DNA of 64,000 bases. Source: Rhipicephalus microplus. Taxonomy: Eukaryota; Arthropoda; Arachnida; Ixodida; Ixodidae. The notes under the pieces were generated by a model. The model had not been told where the DNA came from and did not search any database. It worked only from the letters and a program-made list of their open reading frames with translations. Position numbers and translations under genes: made by a program. The stretch spans positions 59,795,771 to 59,859,770 of the forward strand of contig NC_134705.1 in assembly GCF_043290135.1 (NCBI RefSeq), read 5' to 3'. Shown one piece after another: positions 24,487-35,817 of the stretch (position 1 is the first letter of the stretch; the number at the start of each line of letters is the position of its first letter).

Positions 24487-24773
24487 CCCTCACGACCCGC
24501 TCTCGACGGGAGACTGAGAGAGAAGGCGGGCGCGCGAGAGAGAGGGGTGCGCGCGCCGCTGCAGCGAGCGAGGAGAGCAGAGGAGCGAGCGAAGAGGGAG
24601 GGGGTATAAGGCACGTTACTGACACTGATATCAGCGTCGCGTCCGTGGCTTATTCGGTAGAGCGTCGCGCTGCGGCCCGCCAAGTCCTCTTTTTTTAAAG
24701 ATAGAAGACTGCGGACGCCGCTGACGGCGGTGGATGGTTTGGGGTCGCTTATAAGTGTATTCACACTTAAAAG
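24487..24773. mobile_element. TIR element copy 2, missing the left end
   Basis: From CACGACCCGCTCTCGACGGG onward it matches the interior and right end of the element at 17966-18631, ending CTTATAAGTGTATTCACAC. It lacks the left inverted repeat, the (AT)n tract and the SINE, and has an extra GAGGGAGGGGGTATAAGGC segment near 24595 that copy 1 lacks. It shows GCTGCAGCGAGCGAGGAG uninterrupted, the empty site of the SINE. It immediately precedes the satellite array. Confidence 0.85.
24660..24705 (+). other. tRNA-like A-box segment in the TIR element
   Basis: GTGGCTTATTCGGTAGAGCG resembles the 5' half (D arm, box A) of a tRNA. The same string is at about 18498-18520 in copy 1. No box B or acceptor closure follows, so it is not a tRNA gene. 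Confidence 0.4.
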
Positions 24774-24819
24774 GCGGCGTAACACGTACGGCGCAGCGCC
24801 CGTGGCCGAAATTGGGAGA

Positions 24820-27800
24820 CCTATAAATAACACATCTCTTCTAGACCATCGACAGTAGTGGCGGCGGTTGCAACTGCGAACAAGCGCATTTCTTAGATTC
24901 TATGTTCCCTGCACAGATATCGCAAGCGCTGATCCAGTGCCACTTCACCTTAAGGTGGTCAACAGTACATGTCCCAGCAGACTCAAGCCTTTTGACAGTC
25001 TACTCAGCGATGAAATGGCAGTGTAGTCTTCTTCCGCCCCTATAAAGAAGGTATCTCGTCTGGAGCATCGAAAGTAGTGGTGGCGGTTACATTTGCAAAC
25101 GAGCACGTTTGTAAGCTTCTCTGTTCCCTGAACAGATATCGCAAGCGCTGATACAGTGCCATTTCGCCTCAAGGTGCTCAACACTACATGCACCAGCGAC
25201 TCAAGCCTTTTGACAGTCTACTGAGCGACGAAATGGCAGTGCGGCTTTATGCGCCCCTATGAAGAAAGAATCTCGTCTGGAGAATCAAAAGTAGTGGTGG
25301 CGGTTAGAACTGAAACGAGCACGTTTCTATGCTTCTCTGGTCCCTGAACAGGTATCGCAAGCGCTGATACAGTGCCATTTCACCTCAAGGTGGTCAACAC
25401 TACATTCCCCAGCAGACTCAAGCCTTTTGACAGGGTACTAAGCGATGAAATGGCAGCGCAGTTTTCTTCCGCCGCTATAAAGAAGGCAACTCCTCTGGAG
25501 CACGGAAAGTAGTGGTGGCGGTTACAACTGCAGACGAGCACGTTTCTAAGCTTCTCTGTTCCCTGAACAGATATCGCAAGCACTCATCCAGTGCCACTTC
25601 ACCTCAAGGTGGTCAACACTACATGCCCAGCAGACTCAAGCTTTTTGACAGTCTACTGAGCAATGAAATGGCAGTGCACTCTTTTCGCACCTATACAGAC
25701 GGCATGTTGTCTGAAGCATCGAAAGTAGTCGTGGTGGTGGTTACAACTGCAAACGAGCACGTTTCTAAGCTTCTCTGTTCCCTGCACAGGTATCGCAAGC
25801 GCTGAATCAGTGCCACTTCACCTTAAGGTGGTCAACGGTACATGCCCCAGCAGACTCAACCCTTTGCACAATCTACTGAGCGATGAAATGGCAGTGCAGT
25901 CTTCTTCCGCCCCTATAAAGAAGGTATCTCGTCTGGATCATCGAAAGTAGTGGTGGCGGTTACAACTGCAAACTAGCACGTTTGTAAGCTTCTCTGTTCC
26001 CTGAACAGATATCGCAAGCGCTGAGACAGTTCCATTTCGCCTCAAGGTGCTCAACACTACGTGCACCAGCGACTCAAGCCTTTTGTAAGTCTACTGAGCG
26101 ACGAAATGGCAGTGCGGCTTTATGCGCCCCTATAAAGAAAGAATCTCGTCTGGAGCATTGAAAGTAGTGGTGGCGGTTAAAACTGCAAACTAGCACGTTT
26201 GTAAGCTTCTCTGTTCCCTGAACAGGTATCGCAAGTGCTGAGACAGTGCCATTTCGCCTCAAGGTGCTCAACACTACATGCACCAGCGACTCAAGCCTTT
26301 TGACAGTCTAGTGAGCGACGAAATGGCAGTGAGGCTTTATGCGCCCCTATAAAGAAACAATCTCGTCTGGAGCATCGAAAGTAGTGGTGGCGGTCAGAAC
26401 TGCAAACGAGCACGTTTCTAAGCTTCTCTGTTTCCTGAACAGATATTGCAAGCGCTGATACAGTGCCATTTCACCTCAAGGTGGTCAACACTACTTGCCT
26501 TAGCAGACTCAAGCCTTTTGACAGTCTACTGAGCAACGAAATGGCAGTGCAGTCTTCTTCCGCCCCTATAAAGAAGGTATCTCGTCTAGAGCTTCGAAAG
26601 TAGTGGTGGCGGTTACAACTGCAAACCAGCACGTTTCTTAGCTTCTCTGTTCCCTGCACAGATATTGCAAGCGCTGATGCAGTGCCACTTCACCTTAAGG
26701 TGGTCAACAGTACATTTCCAGCAGACTCAAGCCTTTTGACAGTGTACTAAGCAATAAAACGGCAGAGCAGTTTTCTTCTGCCGCTATAAAGAAGGCAACT
26801 CGTCTGGAGCACCTAAAGTAGTGGTGGCGGTTACAACTGCAGACGAGCACGTTTCTAAGCTTCTCTGTTCCCTGAACAGATATCGCAAGCGCTGATCCAG
26901 TGCCACTTCATCTCAAGGTGGTCAACACTACATGCCCCAGCAGACTCAAGCCTTTTGAAAGTCTACTGAGCAACGAAATGGCAGTGCAGTCTTCTTCCGC
27001 CCCTATAAAGAAGGTATTTTGTCTAGAGCATCGAAAGTAGTGGTGGCGGTTACACCTGCAAACCAGCACGTTTCTAAGCTTCTCTGTTCCCTGCACAGAT
27101 ATCGCAAGCGCTGATCCAGTGCCACTTCACCTTAAGGTGGTCAACAGTACATTTCCAGCAGACTCAAGCCTTTTGATAGTCTACTAGGTAATGCAATGGC
27201 AGTGCAGTCTTCTTCCGTCCCAACAAAGAAGCCACCTCGTCTGGAGCATCGAAAGTAGTGGTGGCGGTTACAACTGCAAACAAGCACGTTGCTAAGCTTC
27301 TCTGTTCGCTGCCCAGATATCGCAAGCGCTGATCTAGTGCCATTTCACCTTAAGGGTGTCAGGATTACATGCCCCAGCAGACTCAAGCCTTTTAAAAGTC
27401 TACTGAGCGATAAAATGGCAGTGCAGTCTTCTTCCGCCCTTATAAAGAAGGTATCTTGTATGGAGCATCGAAAGTAGTGGTGGCGGTTACAACTGCAAAC
27501 GAGCACGTTTCTAAGCTTCTCTGTTGCCTGAACAGATATCGTAAACGCCGATACAGTGCTGTTTCACCTCAAGGTGGTCAACATCACATTCCCCAGTGAC
27601 TCAAGCCTTTTTACAGTCTACTGATCGACGAAATGGTAGTGCGGTCTTTATGCGCCCCTATAAAGAAGGCATCTTGTCTGGAGCATCCAAAGTAGTGGTG
27701 GCGGTTACAACTGCAAACGAGCACGTTTCTAAGCTTCTCTATTCCCTGCACAGATATCGCAAGCGCTGATCCAGTGCCACTTCACCTTAAAGTGGTCAAC

Positions 27801-29183
27801 AGTACATTCCCCAGCCGACTCAAGCCTTTTGACATTCTACTGAGCGATGAAATGGCAAAGCAGACTTCTTCCACTCCTACAAAGAAGGTATTTCGTCTGG
27901 AGCATCGGAAGTAGTGGTGGCGGTTACAACTGCAAACGAGCACGTTTCTAAGCTTCTCTGTTCCCTGAACAGATATCGCAAGTACTGATCCAGTGCCACT
28001 TCACCTCAAGGTGGTCAACACTACATGCCCAGCAGACTCAAGCCTTTTGACAGCTTATGAGCGATGTAATGGCAGTGCAGTCTTCTTCCGCCCCTATAAA
28101 GAAGGTATCTCGTCTGGAGCATCGAAAGTAGTGGTGGCGGTTACAACAGCAAACGAGCACGTTTCTAAGCTTCTCTGTTCCCTGCACAAATATCGCAAAC
28201 GCTGATCCAGTGCCACTTCACCTTAAGGTGGTCAACAGTACATTCCCCAGCAGACTCAAGCCTTTTGAAAGTCTACTGAGCGATGAAATGGCAGTGCAGT
28301 CTTCTTCCGCCCCTATAAAGAAGGTATCTTGTATGGAGGATCGAAAGTAGTGGTGGCGGTTACAACTGCAAACGAGCACGTTTCTAAGCTTCTCTGTTCC
28401 CTGAACAGATATCGTAAACGCTGATACAGTGCCGTTTCACCTCAAGGTGGTCAACACCACATTCCCCAGTGACTCAAGCCTTTTTACAGTCTACTGATCG
28501 ACGAAATGGTAGTGCGGTCTTTATGCGCCGCTATAAAGAAGGCATCTCGTCTGGAGCATTCAAAGTAGTGGTGGTGGTTACAACTGCAAACGAGCACGTT
28601 TCTAAGCTTCTCTATTCCCTGCACAGATATCGCAAGCGCTAATCCAGTGCCATTTCACCTTAAAGTGGTCAACAGTACATTCCCCAGCAGACTCAAGCCT
28701 TTTGACATTCTACTGAGCGAGGAAATGGCAAAGCAGTCTTCTTCCATTCCTACAAAGAAGGTATCTCGTCTGGAGCATCGGAAGTAGTGTTGGCGGTTAC
28801 AACTGCAAACGAGCACGTTTCTAACCTTCTCTGTTCCCTGAACAGATATCGCAAGCACTGATCCAGTGCCACTTCAACTCAAGGTGGTCAACAGTACATG
28901 CCCCAGCAGACCCATGCCTTTTGACAGTCTTCTGAGCGAAGAAATGGCAGTGCAGTCTTTTTCCGTCCCTATAAAGAAGGCATCTTGTCTGGAGCATCGA
29001 AATTAGTGGTGGCGGTTGCAACTGTGAACGAGCAGATTTCTAAGCTTCTCTGTTCCCTGCACAGATACCGCAAGCGCTGATCCAGTGCCAATTCACTTCG
29101 AGGTGGTCTAGAGTGCATGCCCCAGCAGACTCAAGCCTTATAACAATCTGCTGCGCGATGAAATGGCAGTGCGGTCTTCTTCC
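24820..29183. repeat. ~218 bp satellite array, part 1 (about 20 units)
   Basis: Each unit contains GGTGGCGGTTACAACTGC, AAGCTTCTCTGTTCCCTG, GATCCAGTGCCACTTCACCT, AGACTCAAGCCTTTTGAC and TATAAAGAAGGTATCTCGTC. Units fall into at least two variants, CTCAAGGTGGTCAACACT and CTTAAGGTGGTCAACAGT. Rarer variants recur about 873 bp apart (27621/28494, 27451/28324, 25241/26114), which suggests four-unit blocks. Short open frames on both strands are by-products of the repeat. The array ends at CGGTCTTCTTCC, where the LINE begins. Confidence 0.95.
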
Positions 29184-29759
29184 TTTTTTGTTTTGATTTT
29201 ATTTATTCAAGGCAAAATTGTTACACTTTGCCTTGGGGGGACACTACTAAAGGGTAAATAAACGCTTGACTAGGTCGTGCTACCCTGGCAGCAAAAGCAT
29301 ATAGACACACCAACAAGCATTTGTTGTAAAGAACACACTGGTACATAATCATCGAGAATGATTACAGGAATAAAGAAAACTATAGGTTCACAAATTTATA
29401 AACACAGCTGTCTTAAAGTGATATTGATATAACGAACGTGTACTCATATTGAGCCACAAACAAAAGAAAAAAAATAAAAATAGTCTCTCGCCGCTATTGC
29501 GCGAGAAATGCACAAAATATATTTGAAATTCACTAGAAAACCAGATTCATATGACTGGGCACACTTATGTACAGAAGGAGAAACCGACGAACGTGCCTTT
29601 CAGAAATTTTTAACAGAATTAGGTTATCTATAACTCAAATATGTCGTTACAAAATTTTATGAACAATAACAGGTCATTAGAACAAAGGTGTACCCGAATA
29701 CAAGACATCATAAAGTCACAAAATTTCAAGGATCACTGGAGTTATCATTTTTGTCTTTT

Positions 29760-32490
29760 AGGAGTTGTTTTCTTATTTTTTGAATGAAATAACTCATGTT
29801 CCATCCTTCAATAAATGAAGTAAGATTGGGTATTCATTTAGGATATCTGGTATACGTGAGCTTAACCATTGGTTACCTTATATTGTGCGTGATCTGGGTT
29901 TGTGTATTAAGTTAATACGTAATTCATGTGGTGTTTGACGTAATATGTATCCAGGAATAGAGATGTATTTCTTTTATACTTGAGGTGTAAATATAAGCAT
30001 AGCTTGTGTCTGTATAACTGATTTATTGGCAATATTCTTTGGCTTTTGAAATGTGGTCGAGTACTTTCGCGTTGTTCAGTGTTAGCTATATCACGTATTC
30101 CACGCTTTTGTAGCACTAAAACAGAATTAAGGTTTGTGAGAGTCATTGTTAGCCACAGTAAGCAGCAGTATGCTAATCGTGAGTGTACTAGAGCATAGTA
30201 AATTTGTCACTTGACATTTGTTGGAACGTAGTACCTTAGCCTATTTAAAATGCTGATTACCCTGCAAAGATACTTTTTATCGTGTCTATGTAAGGGGTCC
30301 AAGAAAGTTGTTCGTGAAATAGAATTCCTAGGATTTTATTGTTGTTGTTCGCTGAATCTCATTGATGTGGAAGTAAATTGGTGCGCATGGAATGGAAGTT
30401 ATCCTTTTCGGTTTGATGAACATATATTTTGTTTTAAAGATGTTCAGTTGAAGTTTGTTTACGTTTAACCAAACATTGAGCTTGTTCATCTATATATTGG
30501 CTTCTTATATATTTCACATACGTCTGTTCCTGCAAAGAATACGTTGGTATTGTCGGCATACAAAATTATTTTTATAACACTTAATACACACAATATTATT
30601 AATGAACAGCAGAAATAGGCCAGGTGCAAGAATGGATCGCTCATGGACACCGTACCTAATGTGTTCGACTTGTGAGTGTATATTGCTTATAGTTGTATAT
30701 TGTTTTCTTGATTACAGGTAACTTTCTATTAGTTAGACCTGTTGTACCCCAAATCCCGTAGTACGGAAGTAAAAGCATATTGTGTTGTATGCTCTCAAAT
30801 GCCTTCCTGCAATCCAGAAATATTCCTAGTGTATAGATTTTGTTTTCACTTTTCTCTAGAATGTATTGTTTATTATTGAGTGGAGCAGATTCAGTAGATT
30901 TATTTCTGCAGAATTCATACTGTTTTTTTGCAATTATATTGTTTGCAATGCGAAAACCTCTAATGCTCTTATTTATAATGCGCTCGGCCATTTTCGCGAA
31001 TACAGAAAGTACTGATATAGGTCTGTATTTGTTTGGATCATCAAACGAACCCCTATATGTATTGCAGTAACTTTAGAAAGTTTCATTTGATTGGGAAAAA
31101 GGCCAGACGATAGCATCAAGTTATAAATGTGTGTAAGAGAAATACAGGTAATGTGATCTACATACTATAACGGCTTCGGCTTAATGTCATCAGAGCCACA
31201 AGCACATTGTCCTTTTAATGACGTAATTATTTTTCCACGTCTTGTTGGTCAGTAGGAAAGAGGAAAACACTAGATGAGGAATTTGTGGCCATATAGTTAT
31301 CGCAATACGTTCCTGTGTTGTTCGCCGTAAACAGACCAACTGTAAGAAAGTGTTTGTTAAAGGTGTCAGCGATTTCCGATTTACTCATAACCGGTTTTAT
31401 ACTTGATTCCTCTAGATTCATCTTCTTAATTAATCAGTTCATTTGATTTACCCCACAGGAGGCGTTCATCTCTTGATTGAGCAGTAAATTTATTTATACA
31501 GTATTCTTTCTTAGCTATCTTCAAATGTTTATTCAGATTATTGCGGAGTTTTTTATATTTATGTAAATCTTTTGCATCTCTGGATGTTAAGAATGTTTGA
31601 AATAGGTTGTTTTTCAATTTAGTTTTCTTGTATATTTTCACTGTCACCCGTGGCCTTCAAATTCTTTCATTTTTTCGGCACTCAGGAGGAAAGCACTTCT
31701 CAATAATGGAGGTCAAGTACTTCATAAAAGTGTTGTAAGGTTTATTAGGATCAGGCTCCTGTCAACTTCAGAGTTTAGGTTCTTAAATAGTTCGATATTA
31801 TGGTAAGAGTAACCTCTAAGGAGTACTTCACCCTTACTTTGGAACACATGCTTGCCAGGTAAGAAGCAGTAAATTGGAAAATGATCGATAATGTCGACAG
31901 TAATTGTACCTGCTTTAACATTAACATGGTCCAAGCTTTTGATACACAAGTGTAATGTTGTTTCAGATGTAGCTGTTATTCGTGTTGGTAAGTTAAATTC
32001 ATACAGCCATAAGCTTCGATGATTTTATTTAGGCATACAAAGCAGGGGTTACCTAGTGAAGCATTAATGTCAAAATCCCCCACTAGACCAGTTTGCAGGC
32101 GAGAATCTAAAGATCTGTGCAGCAGTTCCTCATTGAAATTTAAAAAGCTTTTTATTGAACCAGAAGGAGGGCGATAAACAAAATCGAATTACACATCAGC
32201 ACACTATATCATTACACACTCAGAGTTATCATTTATGACACTATATTCTGGTATTACTCTATACGACAGGTTTGTACGGACATATACAGAAACACCACCA
32301 CATCGCTTTCCTAATCTACATGCAGAGATACACTCATAGCCATCAATCATAATGCAGTAATCTTCTCATGAGAACCATGTTTCAGTAAAGCAAACTAAAT
32401 CAAACGCATAAGTGACTTCCTACAACACCATGCTTATTTAACCAAAATTTTTTCTCAAGCTTCTAGCATTTAAATAAAAAGCAGAGAGTT
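29760..32490 (-). pseudogene. CR1-like LINE ORF2: endonuclease and reverse transcriptase, decayed
   Basis: The endonuclease begins near 32490 (SAFYLNARSLRKNFG) and has CFTETWFS near 32380 and VGDFDINASLG near 32060-32090, the catalytic Glu and Asp-Asn regions of APE-type endonucleases. A linker follows (31650-31230). RT (about 31000-30480) shows YTLGIFLDCRKAFESIQHN, matching motif A (FLDxxKAF), and LYADNTNVF at about 30545-30575, where the second catalytic Asp of YADD has become Asn. The C-terminal region reaches about 29760. In-frame stops and shifts occur throughout. It would be a target-primed reverse transcriptase if intact; this copy is dead. Confidence 0.75.
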
Positions 32491-32499
32491 TAGAGTCGA

Positions 32500-34727
32500 A
32501 TCTTAGAGTTGGAATATGGCGTGAGAATTCGGATATGGAGAATGACATCTTGAGGCAGTGTCACAGGTCCCGTTAATTCGGGAGGCAATCGCCAGGCTAA
32601 TTCCAAGGGCCGAAGTATCGGCCCCCGAACCGCACCACGAAAGCGTGGACAATTTAGAAGTGGTCCTTTTTGGCGCGCCAGCGGACGCCAGCTGTGGCCC
32701 AAAGAACAAGTCAGAGCCGATAGTTGATGAACAAAACAAAAGTGTATTCTCAGTTATGGCAGATCCAAAACAATACACAAGTGTGCACACTCCACAATAG
32801 TTGAGTACAATATGTCACCAATCAAACAACGTACTACACAGTACAATTTGCCACACTCGAAACAACAGACACAGACAACAATACGCACTACAATGCAGTC
32901 GCATGCATTGAACAACCAAGACACTTGAAGACTAAAGATTTTGAAAACTTATTCAGTCCAAAGTTCTTTGAACAAAAGTCTGGATGATACTCTTCCGAGA
33001 ATCACTCACTCAAAGTGAAGCGTCGTTGTCGTTCCGCTGCCCCCGAAGTTTCTCTTCCAGAAAACCTCGCGTCTTCCATTGGCCGCTCTCCAAGCTCCAA
33101 ACTTTTTCGCTGGAAACACGTCAGCTTCACACACGCAGCTGTTGCCACGCGTCTTCGCTCGATAGCGGTAGACACATGCTCTTGCCTGTGGCTCGAGCCT
33201 TCACCCCTCAGGTGGAAATCCTCTTCTTCTGCTCCTTTGTCACGGAAGACAAAAGGCTTCGCCCACAAGGCGGTACACCCTACGCTCTCTGGCGCATACT
33301 TTCTTCTCCTGCTTTGTCACTACGGACAAAACCTTCGCCGACTACATGGCGGTATACCCTACGCGCTCTGGCGCTAACTTCCGTCTTCTCCTGATCTCCC
33401 ATCTCGGCTGCTCGATTAAATACCTTCCACGCGAGATTCCAGAAAATTCTCATCATTTCGTCGGCGCGATACGCAGCGAAAGCTGGGGGAAAGGGCGAGA
33501 CGATACGGGGGCCCTCCGCGACGGATTGCTCAACCCGGCATCACCACGCCCTTTTCTATCGAGAAAATTCTAGGGCTTGCCCGACCGCCGACGCGAGGAG
33601 GTTTCGTCGGCGAACCTACGCTTCCGAGGGACATAGTCGCGCGCCCGGGGAGTCTTTGGATGTTTGTTTTCTTTTTTTTCGTTGACCTCGCGGCGTCACT
33701 CCGGCGTTTCGTCGCGAGAATTTGGCGGCGCGCCCTTTTCGAGCGCTCGGTTTGTGAGAGGCAGTCACCAGTGAAGTCCTGTGATGAGTGAAGTGGCCGT
33801 GCGTGACCGTGAAGATGGAATTGTGTTTGAAGTGCGCGCCACAGAGACAGTCGAAGAAGACGACGCAGGAAAAAATGAGGGCAGGTGGTGGGGCAAAGAA
33901 GAAGAAGTGAGGCAGACGTGGCTGGAAGGAAGAAGCAAGGTTGAAGAACCAGGGCGTGGGAGCAGTGACCCGTCCGGTTGCGGACTCGAGGTCTCAGCAG
34001 GCTCCCACCTGGGGCCATACCAGCCGTCTTTGCAGTTCGGGCCTGGCGTGGGCGAAACGTCGCCAGGACGTTTCCGCCAGGCAAGTCCGGTTCCTACGGC
34101 AGCGAGCGCCAGCCAGCGTTCGAGATAGGCATGGCAAACGCCATGCGTGCTCCAGGTCAACGACCTCCGCAGTGAGCCGCGTTCTTGGCTGCGGCTGTCA
34201 TTGGACTTACCAGGCTACCCAAGCGTCGGCCGTCCCTTCCCAGCGTTGGGTTTGTCGCCGAGAATTGACCACCGCCTTCCTCTCCGGTGAACTCTTTCTG
34301 TTTTTGTGCCCTTGTGACTCTCACACCAGCATTCCAAGCACGTTATATTTCTGCCCTTACTTCATTTATTATTAGACCTTTCATGTCTTTTGTAAATACA
34401 TTTTTTTGTGTGTGACTGCATAAACGGCCTCGTTACTGCCCGATGACGATTGAGTCATCGCAGGTTTCAGTACAGAAACACGAGCGTCTCCTCTAGAGCT
34501 TTGTCTCTCTCTATACAGCTCGTTACATTGTTACATAATACAGCCGTTCTCATGACAGAGCGTTGTCGTCTTTTCCTCGAATGACCCGCGTTTTTTGACC
34601 ATTCGCTCGCCTTACTAGCACTTTCCCATTGACATGGCATACGAACGCAAAACCGAATTTCTTCGTCCATTTGGTCATTCCGAGCAACGCGCGCACTTGT
34701 AAAGTCATCTTCTCACATTTGTATGTG
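32500..34727. other. GC-rich block between LINE ORF1 and ORF2, origin unresolved
   Basis: About 2.2 kb, much richer in GC than the LINE on both sides. It includes about three imperfect ~75-80 bp tandem units at 33220-33400 (GCGGTACACCCTACGCTCTC / GCGGTATACCCTACGCGCTC) and long open frames without recognisable motifs (for example minus 34084-33530). It may be a solo LTR or another insertion in the LINE. I could not define ends or a target-site duplication. Confidence 0.4.
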
Positions 34728-35438
34728 CTACTGTTTTATTTCAAAAAAACACCGTTTTGAGAGCCATTTCTTTCTTGTTTCCTGTTTCACGAAGCGAACA
34801 ATTATGCAACGTAATTTTCCTGACTTAGCGGGTAGCCGATGTACGGTTTCGATGTCATTTTGGGACAGGGGCGGCAACAGAATTTGCTTCGCAATTTCAT
34901 TCAGTTTAGTCATTAGGTCCTCATTTTCGCTTTCCTTGATACCACGAATTTGTAGATTCAAACGTCTGCTACGGTATTCTAGCTTGTCCAGATCCTGTGC
35001 CATCACAGCTATATTCTTATCCAGCTTGCTCTGCTCTAACTTATCGACTCTTCTCATCAAGCCTCTGGTAGCTGATTCTTGAGCCTGCAAACGCTCACTG
35101 AATTCATCAAATTTGTTTGACAGATGTTCCAGGGCTGTTCCCATGGCTTCAAGCTTGCTAGGCAGGACAATGAGTGCATCAATCTTAAGTTCTAATAAGT
35201 GGGGTTGCTGGCCTACAATGCTTTCGGTTGTCATCCCTTCCGTATCGGTTCTGGTTTTCTCGCCACCGGCCTTGCACTTATCGCACTTCCATGTTCTTTT
35301 CCCCTGCTTTTTATACGCTGCTTCTGAAACACCTGCGCATGCACGTAAGGGGAACGCGAATTTACATTCGGAGCAAACCGACTGTGGGCTTCTATCTTCT
35401 TGCTCAAGGCAGCAAGAACAACAACGTACTTGTGACAT
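34728..35438 (-). CDS. LINE ORF1 protein with PHD-like zinc cluster, coiled coil and RRM-like end
   Basis: An intact reading frame of 236 codons from ATG at 35438 (MSQVRCCSCC) to TAG at 34728-34730. An open extension to 35510 lacks motif support, so the inner ATG is preferred. N-terminal residues about 6-65 hold CCSCC, VCSECKFAFPLRACAGVS and WKCDKCKAGG, a Cys-rich pattern resembling a PHD finger. The middle (about 85-145) is heptad-rich, with LEAMGTALEHLSNKFDEFSE and KLEQSKLDKNIAVM, and predicts a coiled coil. The end (LNLQIRGIKES.., ETVHRLP.., CIIVRFV, KKWLSKR) resembles the RNA-binding end of CR1/L2 ORF1 proteins. It probably binds LINE RNA. It is the best-preserved reading frame of this element, upstream of a dead ORF2. 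Confidence 0.7.
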   Translation of the reverse strand: MSQVRCCSCCLEQEDRSPQSVCSECKFAFPLRACAGVSEAAYKKQGKRTWKCDKCKAGGEKTRTDTEGMTTESIVGQQPHLLELKIDALIVLPSKLEAMGTALEHLSNKFDEFSERLQAQESATRGLMRRVDKLEQSKLDKNIAVMAQDLDKLEYRSRRLNLQIRGIKESENEDLMTKLNEIAKQILLPPLSQNDIETVHRLPAKSGKLRCIIVRFVKQETRKKWLSKRCFFEIKQ

Positions 35439-35530
35439 ATCACTACCGTTCAACACTTGAAGAACACACCAATGCTTGGAAGCAGTGGCAAAAAGCGGAA
35501 TACAGCACAAAACTGTTTGTCACTAACCTG

Positions 35531-35808
35531 TAAATTACGGAGCAACTTTTAACGTGCGCTTGCTGGTTGTGTCGCTGATACCGAATGGTGGTTCACGCCC
35601 CTTCAGAAGTTCGCTGGCCGTGTCCGGATAGTGTCACTACAGTAGCCAACGACGTTGATAGCACTATCTTTCACTATGAAAAAGCATGATGTCAAACCAA
35701 GTGCCGAAGTATACTGACCCAGATCGGCAGTTGATTACAGCCTCAGGGCCTTCATGTAAATACGGAGCAAGTTTTAACATTTATTCGGTGGTTGTGCCGC
35801 TTCTGCCT
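35531..35808 (-). repeat. duplicated segment in LINE 5' UTR
   Basis: GTAAATTACGGAGCAACTTTT at 35531 recurs as GTAAATACGGAGCAAGTTTT at 35756, and both continue into GGTGGTTGTGCCGCT-like sequence. The offset is about 225 bp. Tandem 5' monomers are known in some LINEs, where they carry promoter activity; that role here is inference. Confidence 0.6.
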
Positions 35809-35817
35809 AATCTGCCA

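Larger units (their letters stand above)
29184..35817 (-). mobile_element. CR1/L2-like LINE region inserted in the satellite
   Basis: The minus-strand order is 5' UTR (35817-35511), ORF1 (35438-34728), a GC-rich segment of unclear origin (about 34720-32500), then endonuclease and RT (32490-about 29760), and a 3' end near 29184 with AATAAATAAAATC and A-rich sequence. The satellite stops at CTTCTTCC before it and resumes at CCCCTATAAAG after it, with about one base missing from the monomer, so the whole 6.6 kb is an insertion. No long target-site duplication is visible, as is usual for CR1-group elements. Confidence 0.75.

Noticed and set aside
24945..28858. Repeated 60-80 residue frames (QGTEKLRNVLVC-like) in satellite part 1
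   Set aside because: They recur with each monomer, are broken by 217-218 bp unit length, and are open on both strands; no coding signal.
33530..34084. 184-codon minus-strand frame and overlapping plus-strand frames
   Set aside because: GC-rich DNA lacks stops by composition; no motif, and overlapping frames on both strands are equally open.
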